Assembly: GCA_029937135.1 (NCBI GenBank)
Contig: JAPYQX010000164.1
Coordinates: forward strand, 1 to 6,743
Source: Nitrospinota bacterium
GTDB lineage: Bacteria; UBA8248
DNA length: 6,743 bases
Reading direction: 5' to 3'
The notes under the pieces: model-generated
What the model saw: only the letters and a program-made list of their open reading frames with translations
What the model was told of the DNA's origin: nothing
Databases searched by the model: none
In this document: one piece after another, positions 1-5,183 of the stretch
Position numbering within the stretch: position 1 is the stretch's first letter
How the letters are laid out: each line of letters opens with the position of its first letter
Position numbers and translations under genes: made by a program

Positions 1-579
1 ACCGGCGACCTTTATCTCCGGACGGTTCTCAGCAGGAACGGAATCACGAAGGCGAACTACCGCCGGATTAACGTGCGCCCCCCCAGCCTCGTTTCCCTGT
101 TCGACTCGGGCGGCGTGGACGCGATGGTGGCCTGGGAGCCCTACCTGACCCGCATGGTCGATAAGGTGAAGGGCGCCAAGCTCATCGTCCGCGGCGGCGA
201 CTACGTTTGCTTCTGCGCAGGCATGCACGGCGTCCCCAGCATTGTTTACCGGGACAAGAAAGTCACCCAGGCGTTCGTTGACGGCATGGCCGAATCCGCC
301 GCGTGGGTGCGCGACCCCAAGAACCAGGCCGCCGTCGTGAAGATCGGCGTCCGCTACGTCCGCGGCGTTTCGCCCGAGCTCTTCAACCGGACGATTAAAT
401 ACTGGACCTACGACCCGCGCCTCGGGCCGAACACCTTCAAGGCGTTCGAGTTCTCGGTGAAGCAGCTTATCGCCCAGAAGAAAATGAAAAAGCCCTACGA
501 CCCGGCGAAATACTTCGACCTCACCTTCATCAACAGGACGATGAAAGAGCACCCGGAGTGGTTCAAGGACCTGAAATAA
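1..579 (+). CDS. ABC transporter substrate-binding protein, NitT/TauT (SsuA/THI5-like) class, 3' part
   Basis: This is the C-terminal 192 residues of a periplasmic solute-binding protein that would capture a small substrate and deliver it to the permeases encoded just downstream. The frame is open from the first base of the window (it begins TGDLYLRTVLSRNGI), so the gene starts outside; the GTG at 73 is internal. What I see is the typical second-lobe pattern of the family: a GDLYLR helix, then SLFDSGGVDAMVAWEPY, which matches the 'aLqsGqvDAvvvwEPy' hinge region of SsuA/TauA/NrtA/THI5-like proteins. A long helical C-terminal part ends in EHPEWFKDLK. The family includes binders of nitrate, sulfonates, taurine, bicarbonate and pyrimidine precursors. 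The visible part does not tell which, since much of the ligand pocket and the signal peptide lie outside. The YVCFCAG stretch has two close cysteines, which is a little unusual for a periplasmic protein. Stop is TAA at 577-579, followed by a strong hairpin. Confidence 0.88.
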   Translation, partial: TGDLYLRTVLSRNGITKANYRRINVRPPSLVSLFDSGGVDAMVAWEPYLTRMVDKVKGAKLIVRGGDYVCFCAGMHGVPSIVYRDKKVTQAFVDGMAESAAWVRDPKNQAAVVKIGVRYVRGVSPELFNRTIKYWTYDPRLGPNTFKAFEFSVKQLIAQKKMKKPYDPAKYFDLTFINRTMKEHPEWFKDLK

Positions 580-609
580 ACCGGGTAGTTTCCCAAAATA
601 TTTCGACTC

Positions 610-645
610 AACGGCCGGCGCCTTGCTAGCGGGGCGCCGGCCGTT
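610..645 (+). terminator. GC-rich hairpin between binding-protein and ATPase genes (terminator or attenuator)
   Basis: A perfect 13-bp inverted repeat (AACGGCCGGCGCC at 610-622, its complement at 633-645) encloses a 10-nt loop that contains the palindrome GCTAGC. It lies 30 nt after the binding-protein stop. Only a short, interrupted T stretch follows (TTTCGTT), so termination may be partial. A second, competing pairing exists: CTCAACG at 607-613 matches CGTTGAG at 647-653. In periplasmic-binding-protein operons such intergenic stems commonly lower expression of the membrane components relative to the binding protein, or protect the 3' end of its mRNA. That role is inferred here. Confidence 0.6.
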
Positions 646-665
646 TCGTTGAGCACCGCCGAAAC

Positions 666-671
666 GGAAGG
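666..671 (+). promoter_or_regulatory. Ribosome binding site for the ABC ATPase
   Basis: GGAAGG lies 10 nt before the ATG at 682. This supports the ATG over an in-frame TTG at 649, which falls at the foot of the preceding hairpin, has no Shine-Dalgarno sequence and would add 11 residues not typical of the family. Confidence 0.55.
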
Positions 672-681
672 TTTACGGAAA

Positions 682-1473
682 ATGCCACCCAAGCTGGTCG
701 TTCAGGGACTCTCCCATCACTACCCCGACGAGTACACGGGCGAGGACGTGCACGCCCTCGACAACGTGAGCCTCGATGTCGACGAGGGTGTTTTCGCCGC
801 CGTCGTAGGCCCCAGCGGATGCGGAAAGACCACCCTCCTCAACATTCTCGCCGGGCTGCTTCCCTACAGTGTCGGCCACGTCAAGGTGGACGGCATCGAC
901 GTTACGGGCCCCGGCCCCGATCGGGGCGTCGTGTTCCAGGAACACGCCATCCTGCCGTGGCGGACGGTGGCGCGGAACATCGGCCACGGCCTCGAAATCC
1001 AGGGAATGGCCTCCGAGGAGCGAAAGAAAAAAGTCCAGGAGTTCGTCGAACTCGTGAACCTGACCGGTTTCGAGGACCGCTATCCCCACGAGCTGTCGGG
1101 CGGCATGAAGCAGCGCGTCGCGCTGGCGCGCACCCTCTGCGCGGACCCCGTCATCATGCTCATGGACGAGCCCTTCGCCGCCGTGGACGCGCAAACCCGG
1201 ATCACACTCCAGGAAGAGCTCAACCGCATCACCATGGCCACGAAAAAAACCACCCTTTTGATCACCCACAACGTCGATGAGGCGGCCTTCCTCGGAGACA
1301 AGTGCTTTGTCTTCACCCGGCGGCCCGGCAAGCTCAAGGCGACCATCCTTATCGACATCCCCCGCGACCGGCGGGTGTGGAAGGACCTGCTCCACGATCC
1401 CCAGTTCATCGAGAAGCGCGACGAGATTCTCACCCTCGTCCGCGAAGAGGTGTCCCCCCATGGCGACGACTAG
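682..1473 (+). CDS. ABC transporter ATP-binding protein, NitT/TauT (SsuB/TauB-like) family
   Basis: This is the cytoplasmic ATPase subunit (263 aa from the ATG) that powers the importer encoded around it. All nucleotide-binding motifs are present in order: Walker A GPSGCGKT (43-50), Q-loop Gln86 in VVFQEHAILPW, signature LSGGMKQR (138-145), Walker B VIMLMDEPF (157-165) with catalytic Glu163, and the H-loop His in LLITHNVDEA (His196). The FQEHAILPWRTV segment and the ITHNVDEA..L sequence are characteristic of the nitrate/sulfonate/bicarbonate/taurine ATPase group, and the length is normal. An extended DEYTGEDVHALDNVS stretch at 16-30 sits where these proteins have the short A-loop strand. The gene follows the binding protein after a hairpin spacer and overlaps the next gene by 14 nt, pointing to translational coupling. 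The exact substrate cannot be assigned. Confidence 0.93.
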   Translation: MPPKLVVQGLSHHYPDEYTGEDVHALDNVSLDVDEGVFAAVVGPSGCGKTTLLNILAGLLPYSVGHVKVDGIDVTGPGPDRGVVFQEHAILPWRTVARNIGHGLEIQGMASEERKKKVQEFVELVNLTGFEDRYPHELSGGMKQRVALARTLCADPVIMLMDEPFAAVDAQTRITLQEELNRITMATKKTTLLITHNVDEAAFLGDKCFVFTRRPGKLKATILIDIPRDRRVWKDLLHDPQFIEKRDEILTLVREEVSPHGDD

Positions 1474-2287
1474 TCCCTCGGTTGAGCGCCCCCGCGTCGT
1501 TCGATCGGCCCGGTGGCGGCGATTCACCAAGGGTGGAGGCGTGGAACTCCTGATCATGGTGTTGGGAATCCTGGCCTTCTGGTCGTTTCTCTCAAGTGTG
1601 ATTCCGAACCCCTCGCGCTACCTTCCCGCTCCCCTGACGGTGCTTTTCTCCTCGAGCGACATGCTCTGGAAGGGCCTTCTCCCCAACTACCTGGGGCAGA
1701 CGCTCTTTCGACTCGTTCTCGGCAGCGTCCTAGGTCTCGCCATCGGCATCCCGTTCGGCATCCTTCTCGGGCTTAACCGCACGGTTTCGGACATTTTCTA
1801 CCCGATCCTGAACTTCTTTCAGTCCATTTCGGGAATCGCCATTCTCCCGATCATTGTCGTCTGGTGGGGCAACAGCGAAAAAACGGTTTTCACCGTCATT
1901 CTCTACACCGCCATGTTCCCCATAACCTTCAACGTCCTCGCCGGCGTCCGGAGCATCCCGCGCATATACGTCAACATGCTCCGCTCCCTGGGCGCGAGCC
2001 GCCTGCAGGTCGTCCGCGACGTTATCCTGCCGGGCGCGATGCCCTACATCGCCACTGGAGCAAGGCTGGGCATCGCTTTCGCCTGGCGCGCCGTTATCGC
2101 GGGCGAGATGCTCGTCGGAAAACGCGGGCTGGGCTGGATGATTTTCACCGCCCAGGACACCGATCACACCGACGAGGTGATTCTCGGAATGGTGATGATC
2201 GGGGTGATATGGATTCTGATCGACCGCTTCGCGCTCCGTCCCATCGAGGCCGATACGATTCAACGGTGGGGGCTCGTCCAGCGATGA
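1460..2287 (+). CDS. ABC transporter permease 1, NitT/TauT (SsuC/TauC-like) family
   Basis: This is an inner-membrane permease subunit of 275 residues, the usual size for SsuC/TauC-type BPD_transp_1 proteins. I chose the ATG at 1460 because AAGAGG at 1445-1450 gives good spacing and the protein then begins with a short basic cytoplasmic tail (RxxRSARWRRF) before the first helix (about 29-47). Further helices cover about 80-104, 120-136, 143-162, 200-217 and 240-255. The cytoplasmic EAA loop that docks on the ATPase is at about 171-194 (VNMLRSLGASRLQVVRDVILPGAMP), with the conserved Gly at position 178. The C-terminal IQRWGLVQR is typical of the group. The start lies inside the ATPase gene (14-nt overlap) and the stop overlaps the next start as ATGA, so the three genes are translationally coupled. 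A different permease follows, so the channel is probably a heterodimer. Confidence 0.92.
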   Translation: MATTSPSVERPRVVRSARWRRFTKGGGVELLIMVLGILAFWSFLSSVIPNPSRYLPAPLTVLFSSSDMLWKGLLPNYLGQTLFRLVLGSVLGLAIGIPFGILLGLNRTVSDIFYPILNFFQSISGIAILPIIVVWWGNSEKTVFTVILYTAMFPITFNVLAGVRSIPRIYVNMLRSLGASRLQVVRDVILPGAMPYIATGARLGIAFAWRAVIAGEMLVGKRGLGWMIFTAQDTDHTDEVILGMVMIGVIWILIDRFALRPIEADTIQRWGLVQR

Positions 2288-3144
2288 ACCCCGTTCAGAG
2301 CCTATCCATCGCCGTCCAGAAGCTTTTCGGCCGCCAGCGCCTCCGAAGGATCATTCTGGGGTCCATCCCGTTCATCATGCTGCTCTCCCTTTGGCGGATG
2401 AACACCGTCAATGAATGGCTGCCTCCGGTCTTTATCCCGCCCATGGCCTCAATCATCGAGGCGATCTCGATCCTCCAGGACGAGTGCACCGGCATCGGCG
2501 GCATCCTTACGATGAACCCCGGGTGCCTTTTCACGAACCATGTTCTATCAAGCCTGGGCCGCGTCGGATTGGCGCTGATCCTGGGCCTTCCCTTCGGGAT
2601 CGCCTTCGGCGTCCTGGCGGGCATGAACCGCCGGGTCAGCAACGTCCTCGAGCCGATCGGGGTTTTCGCCAACGCCATCTCGGGTATCGCCTGGGTCCCG
2701 CTCGCCATCGTCTGGTTCGGCATCGGAGCGATGACAACCCTGTTTATCCTGCTCAACACGATTTTCTGGCTCGTATTCTTCAACACCCTCCTCGGGGTGA
2801 GGAGCGTGCCGAGCGTCCTGGAGAACAGCGTCCTCACGCTCGGCGGCAGCCGCTGGAACATCATCACCCAGGTCTATTTCCCGGGCGCCCTTCCAAGCAT
2901 CGTCACCGGCATCCGCATGAGCATGGGCTTCGGGTGGCGGGCCCTCATCGCCGCCGAGATGATCGGGGGCGACAGCGGGCTGGGCTTCATGATTTTCGTA
3001 TCCGCGTCGGAGTACAAGATCGAGGAAGTGTTCCTGGGTGTTATCGTGATCGCGCTCATCTGGATGTTCACCGACAGGAGCATTCTCGTCCCCATCGAAA
3101 AATGGACCGTCCAGAGGTGGGGCATGGTCTGGAGGCCTTCCTAG
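2284..3144 (+). CDS. ABC transporter permease 2, NitT/TauT family, with Cys-containing loop insertion
   Basis: This is a second permease of the same family (286 aa), clearly related to the preceding one but not a recent copy. Shared marks are the P(P/A)xxxI segment after helix 1 (PPVFIPPMASI, 47-57), GLPFGIAFGVLAGMNR (101-116), the EAA loop at about 179-204 (SVLTLGGSRWNIITQVYFPGALP) and the C-terminal VQRWGMV. Compared with permease 1 it carries roughly 15-18 extra residues between helix 1 and helix 2 (about 64-86: LQDECTGIGG...NPGCLF), with Cys68 and Cys81, probably on the periplasmic side, where a disulfide would be possible. The EAA loop has GG where GA is usual. Its ATG overlaps the upstream TGA. 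A G-rich stretch at 2265-2272 may serve as the ribosome site. The role, half of a heterodimeric channel, is inferred from the pairing. Confidence 0.9.
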   Translation: MNPVQSLSIAVQKLFGRQRLRRIILGSIPFIMLLSLWRMNTVNEWLPPVFIPPMASIIEAISILQDECTGIGGILTMNPGCLFTNHVLSSLGRVGLALILGLPFGIAFGVLAGMNRRVSNVLEPIGVFANAISGIAWVPLAIVWFGIGAMTTLFILLNTIFWLVFFNTLLGVRSVPSVLENSVLTLGGSRWNIITQVYFPGALPSIVTGIRMSMGFGWRALIAAEMIGGDSGLGFMIFVSASEYKIEEVFLGVIVIALIWMFTDRSILVPIEKWTVQRWGMVWRPS

Positions 3145-3513
3145 ATGGCCGGCAATCAGGGGGGGCCTTCGGTCCCGAAAAAAAAGAGCTGGAGCGAGCA
3201 TCCCACCCTGCGGTTTGTGCTGGTGGTGGTCCTTCTCTTCGGGAGCTACTGGGGCTACGGCTACGTGACCGGACCCTCGAGGATGACCGCCCGCCTCCAC
3301 GAACAGCTCGCCAGGAACCCGGCCGAACTCAACATCACGGTGACGACGATATTCCCGCCCGAGGAATTCCATATCTCGATCTACCAGCGCCTCGCCAGTA
3401 TGCGGGGCGTCGAGGAATCCACCGCCGCCCTCTACACGATGACGCCCGGCAATATCCGGACCCTCTCCCGGTACTACTGGGTGGAGAAACTCGACCTGAT
3501 TCCCAAGAAATAA
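3145..3513 (+). CDS. Small single-helix membrane protein, unknown family, last gene of ABC cluster
   Basis: I do not recognise this 122-residue protein. It starts with an ATG directly after the permease stop (zero spacing), with GGAGG at 3131-3135 nine bases upstream, so it is very probably translated with the transporter. Residues 1-21 are polar and basic (PKKK at 11-14). Residues about 22-41 (LRFVLVVVLLFGSYWGYGYV) form one transmembrane helix or uncleaved signal anchor. The remaining ~80 residues would be periplasmic by the positive-inside rule and look folded: helix (SRMTARLHEQLAR), strand (LNITVTTI), then FPPEEFHISIYQRLASMRGV and a C-terminal PGNIRTLSRYYWVEKLDLIPKK. NitT/TauT importers normally need only a binding protein, an ATPase and a permease, so an extra anchored periplasmic subunit is unexpected. 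It could help dock the binding protein or tune the permease pair, but no motif supports a specific role. Confidence 0.8.
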   Translation: MAGNQGGPSVPKKKSWSEHPTLRFVLVVVLLFGSYWGYGYVTGPSRMTARLHEQLARNPAELNITVTTIFPPEEFHISIYQRLASMRGVEESTAALYTMTPGNIRTLSRYYWVEKLDLIPKK

Positions 3514-3632
3514 CCCGGCGGCGAAATATACACGCTGACGATCCACGCCCCAGCTCCTTGCGCCCGGGCTCCTTACTCCACGGACCTCCATCCGCCGGCG
3601 ATTCACACCCCGGCTCTCTATTCACCGGCGAA
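3514..3632. other. Convergent intergenic spacer with degenerate direct repeats
   Basis: This spacer separates the end of the ABC cluster (+) from the end of the cupin gene (-). It holds a diverged direct repeat (19 nt, 15 identical, all differences transitions) at 3539-3557 and 3599-3617, plus short CCGGCGA and GCTCCTT repeats. I see no convincing hairpin with a T-tract and no coding potential. Confidence 0.5.
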
Positions 3633-4065
3633 CTACGCCTCGTCCCGGCCGCCGATGTGGTTTTCGATCTCTCCGTGATCCATCTCGCGCCGCGCCATCT
3701 CCCGAAAAACCTTTTCGTAGCCGGGCGGCGAAAATATCCAGACCAGTTTGAGGGGTGAGTCTCCCGTATTCCGGACCCCGTGACGAACGCCGGGCGGGAG
3801 GAAGGCGCTCATTCCCGGCACAACCGGAAACCTCTCGCCGTCCACCTCAACCTCGCCCTCCCCCTCATGGAAAAAGAGTATCTCCTCCTCCCGCTCGTGG
3901 AGGTGAACCGGTATCCGCCCGCCGGGGGGGGATATCCTGAGTACCCATGCTGAAGTGAATGGCGCCCGTATTCACCGGGTCCATCTGAATCCGCCAGCCC
4001 CGCGGCTCCTCCACCCGGCTCATCTCGACCCGCTCGCCTTCCCCCCATTTAAAAACGTGGGCCAT
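3633..4065 (-). pseudogene. Cupin-domain protein, frameshifted at a run of eight G
   Basis: This reads as a small single-domain cupin (cupin_2 type) split into two frames. It starts at the ATG at 4065-4063, preceded by a strong GGGAGGTG site, and begins MAHVFKWGEGERVEM. The frame is lost at the homopolymer 3924-3931 (C8 on the coding strand) and would stop at about 3865. Removing one base from that run gives a continuous 143-residue protein with both cupin motifs perfect. Motif 1 is G48-x5-H54-x-H56-x4-E61-x6-G68 (GGRIPVHLHEREEEILFFHEG). Motif 2 is G84-x5-P90-x-G92-x2-H95-x3-N99 (GMSAFLPPGVRHGVRN). The expected metal ligands His54, His56, Glu61 and His95 are all there, so the fold and metal site are otherwise intact. 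The C-terminal tail is acidic/basic and helical (YEKVFREMARREMDHGE). The shift may be a sequencing or assembly error, a phase-variable switch or a recent inactivation. The substrate is unknown; small cupins act as dioxygenases, isomerases or ligand-binding sensors. Confidence 0.82.
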
Positions 4066-4073
4066 CGTGCATG

Positions 4074-4081
4074 CACCTCCC
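4074..4081 (-). promoter_or_regulatory. Ribosome binding site of the cupin gene
   Basis: GGGAGGTG on the minus strand, 8 nt before the ATG at 4065, is a near-ideal Shine-Dalgarno sequence. It fixes the start of the cupin gene and shows that the N-terminal frame is a real translation start. Confidence 0.75.
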
Positions 4082-4131
4082 TGATAAGGTTTTTAGCAGC
4101 CGCCTCCCGGGAACAATTCGTCCGTTTGGCA

Positions 4132-4137
4132 TATAAT
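4132..4137 (+). promoter_or_regulatory. Candidate -10 box of the SDR promoter
   Basis: TATAAT matches the sigma-70 -10 consensus exactly, in a locally AT-rich stretch of an otherwise GC-rich region. The best -35 at acceptable spacing is GGAACA at 4110-4115 (16-bp spacer, 3 of 6 matches), so a weak or activator-dependent promoter is likely if it is real. Transcription would start near 4144, at the edge of the palindrome cluster, and leave a leader of about 135 nt before the SDR start. Confidence 0.4.
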
Positions 4138-4142
4138 GAATT

Positions 4143-4176
4143 CCTGTCCCTGGGGACCTGTCCCCGATATTATCGG
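4143..4176. repeat. Nested palindrome cluster (GTCCC/GGGAC and CCGATA/TATCGG)
   Basis: CCTGTCCC occurs twice as a direct repeat (4143-4150 and 4157-4164), and the GGGGAC between them can pair with either copy: GTCCC 4146-4150 with GGGAC 4153-4157, or GGGGAC 4152-4157 with GTCCCC 4160-4165. A further perfect inverted repeat, CCGATA-T-TATCGG, follows at 4164-4176. Placed just downstream of the candidate -10 box in the divergent cupin/SDR region, it could be an operator, a leader RNA structure or an extragenic repeat (REP-like) unit. Confidence 0.5.
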
Positions 4177-4183
4177 CAATTTA

Positions 4184-4211
4184 CATCCGGGTGTAGATCG
4201 CTTCCCGGATG
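4184..4211 (+). repeat. Inverted repeat (8-bp stem) in SDR leader
   Basis: CATCCGGG at 4184-4191 and CCCGGATG at 4204-4211 form a perfect 8-bp stem with a 12-nt loop, about 70 nt upstream of the SDR start. No T-tract follows, so it is not an obvious terminator. It may be a leader structure or an operator half-site pair. Confidence 0.4.
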
Positions 4212-4248
4212 AAAGCCGCCTTCCGGACGAAGATCGCCTTTCAGGCAA
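4196..4248 (+). repeat. Three imperfect 17-18 bp tandem units before the SDR
   Basis: Units begin at 4196 (GATCGCTTCCCGGATGAA), 4215 (GCCGCCTTCCGGACGAA) and 4232 (GATCGCCTTTCAGGCAA). They share a G-x-CGC-x-TT core and end in AA. They could be repeated binding sites for a regulator or chance similarity. The period is not exact (19 then 17 nt). Confidence 0.35.
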
Positions 4249-4266
4249 TCGCCCGGCTCAACGATT

Positions 4267-4273
4267 GGAGGAA
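4267..4273 (+). promoter_or_regulatory. Ribosome binding site fixing the TTG start of the SDR
   Basis: GGAGGAA, with its GGAGG core 7 nt before the TTG at 4279, is the decisive evidence for a TTG start. There is no ATG in frame near the N-terminus ahead of the Rossmann motif, and the family's normal N-terminus begins here. Confidence 0.75.
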
Positions 4274-4278
4274 ACACC

Positions 4279-5040
4279 TTGAACAGATTCACGGGCCGAA
4301 CCGTCATCCTCACCGGCGCGGGCGGAGGAATCGGCCGGGCATCCTGCCTGCGTCTGGCCTCGGAGGGCGCGAAGGTCGTGTGCATGGACATCGCCGACAC
4401 CCGCGAGGAGACGGCGAGGCTCACAACCGAGAGCGGAAATGAAGCGGGCGGCAGCGGCGTTCACGCCCCGATCGACATCACCGACCCCGAGGGCGTGAAG
4501 GAGGCGATGGCCGCCGTCATCTCCGAGCACGGCCCCATCGACGCACTCGTCAACTGCATCGGAGGGGGCCAACCCCTTCCCTCGCTCGAGATCAGCGAGT
4601 CGGACTTCGAGTCCATGTTCGAATTCAACGTAAAGAGCGTCTACCGCTGCTGCTGGGCGGTGCTGCCGCATATGGCCGAGAGAAAAACCGGGAAAATCAT
4701 AAACTTCTCGTCCGTGGCCGGGCGCTCGGCGAGCGTCCTCCAGGGAGCGCATTACTCAAGCTCAAAGGCGGCCGTCATCGGCCTCACCCGCCATCTCGCC
4801 CGCGAATTCGGTCCCTCGGGGATCAACGTCAACGTCATCGCTCCGGGGGTCACGGGCACCGCCCGCATCGTGGCCCAGATGACGCCCGATCAGGAAGCGC
4901 GCGCCATCGCGGCCACACCGCTGGGCCGCATCGGCTCGCCCTCGGACATGGCCGGCGTCGTCGCCTTTCTCGCCTCGGACGACGCGCGCCACGTCACCGG
5001 CGCCACGATAGATGTCAACGGGGGATGTTTTCTGGCCTAG
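4279..5040 (+). CDS. SDR family NAD(P)-dependent oxidoreductase (classical, FabG-like)
   Basis: This is a complete cytoplasmic short-chain dehydrogenase/reductase of 253 residues, the standard length for the classical group, which interconverts an alcohol and a ketone using a nicotinamide cofactor. Motifs in order: cofactor loop TGAGGGIG (12-19); Asp37 at the end of strand 2 (VVCMDIAD), which favours NAD(H) over NADP(H); adenine-pocket Asp66 (PIDITD); NCIGG at 92-96 in place of the usual NNAGG; and the catalytic tetrad Asn117, Ser145, Tyr159 and Lys163 (YSSSK). After these come APGVTGTA and the C-terminal tail VTGATIDVNGGCFLA. It starts at TTG with an excellent Shine-Dalgarno site. It is divergent from the cupin gene with 213 bp between them, and convergent with the TRAP permease. 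The substrate cannot be inferred; FabG-type or sugar/acyl dehydrogenase roles are all compatible. Confidence 0.93.
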   Translation: MNRFTGRTVILTGAGGGIGRASCLRLASEGAKVVCMDIADTREETARLTTESGNEAGGSGVHAPIDITDPEGVKEAMAAVISEHGPIDALVNCIGGGQPLPSLEISESDFESMFEFNVKSVYRCCWAVLPHMAERKTGKIINFSSVAGRSASVLQGAHYSSSKAAVIGLTRHLAREFGPSGINVNVIAPGVTGTARIVAQMTPDQEARAIAATPLGRIGSPSDMAGVVAFLASDDARHVTGATIDVNGGCFLA

Positions 5041-5071
5041 GGCCGAAGGCACGATGCGCCCGCCGCCGGGC

Positions 5072-5091
5072 CGGGAACCCAGTGGGTCCCG
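5072..5091 (+). terminator. Candidate hairpin after the SDR gene
   Basis: CGGGAACCC-AGT-GGGTCCCG folds into an 8-bp stem with a single bulged A, 32 nt after the SDR stop. The T-run (T9 at 5111-5119) is 20 nt further on, not adjacent, so this is not a textbook intrinsic terminator. Confidence 0.3.
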
Positions 5092-5096
5092 TCACA

Positions 5097-5183
5097 ATGG
5101 ATGTCAACGGTTTTTTTTTGGCCTGAAAATCGAAGCGCTGAGAGGTCCGAAGGAAACCCATGGGGTCCGCCGCCGGGTCGGGA
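5097..5183 (+). pseudogene. Relic of a second SDR 3' end and its flank
   Basis: The segment GATGTCAACGG at 5100-5110, followed after a T-run by TTTTTTTGGCCTGA, mirrors the real SDR end at 5011-5040 (GATGTCAACGG...TTTTCTGGCCTAG). The gap between the matched blocks differs by exactly three bases, so the frame is kept: 5097-5126 reads MDVNGFFLA then TGA, against IDVNGGCFLA then TAG in the intact gene. The downstream flank also recurs: CCGCCGCCGGGCCGGGA at 5060-5076 and CCGCCGCCGGGTCGGGA at 5167-5183, with GGCCGAAGG (5041) and GGTCCGAAGG (5144) before each. This suggests an old tandem duplication of the SDR region that then lost most of one copy. Upstream of 5097 only a few codons look related (VT before the D), so the relic is a tail only. 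Confidence 0.5.

Noticed and set aside
649..681. TTG at 649 as start of the ATPase
   Set aside because: It sits at the foot of the hairpin with no Shine-Dalgarno sequence. The ATG at 682 has GGAAGG upstream and gives the normal family N-terminus.
673..1557. Long minus-strand open frame (294 codons) opposite the ATPase
   Set aside because: Antisense shadow of a GC-rich gene. Its protein is low-complexity (rich in Gly, Asp, Val, His) with no motif, while the plus strand has a perfect ABC ATPase.
2548..3606. 352-codon minus-strand open frame
   Set aside because: Antisense shadow, rich in His, Asp, Gly and Arg, with no recognisable domain or ribosome site.
2415..3758. 447-codon plus-strand open frame over permease 2 and beyond
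   Set aside because: Arg/Pro/His-rich translation typical of an off-frame reading. It spans the true permease, the small protein and the opposite-strand cupin end.
4113..4120. Minus-strand promoter for the cupin (TTGTTC with a TAAAAA box)
   Set aside because: Spacer is only 15 bp and both boxes match 4 of 6, so it is too weak to list as a feature.
5111..5119. T9 run as the tail of an intrinsic terminator
   Set aside because: No stem ends immediately before it; the nearest hairpin ends 20 nt upstream.
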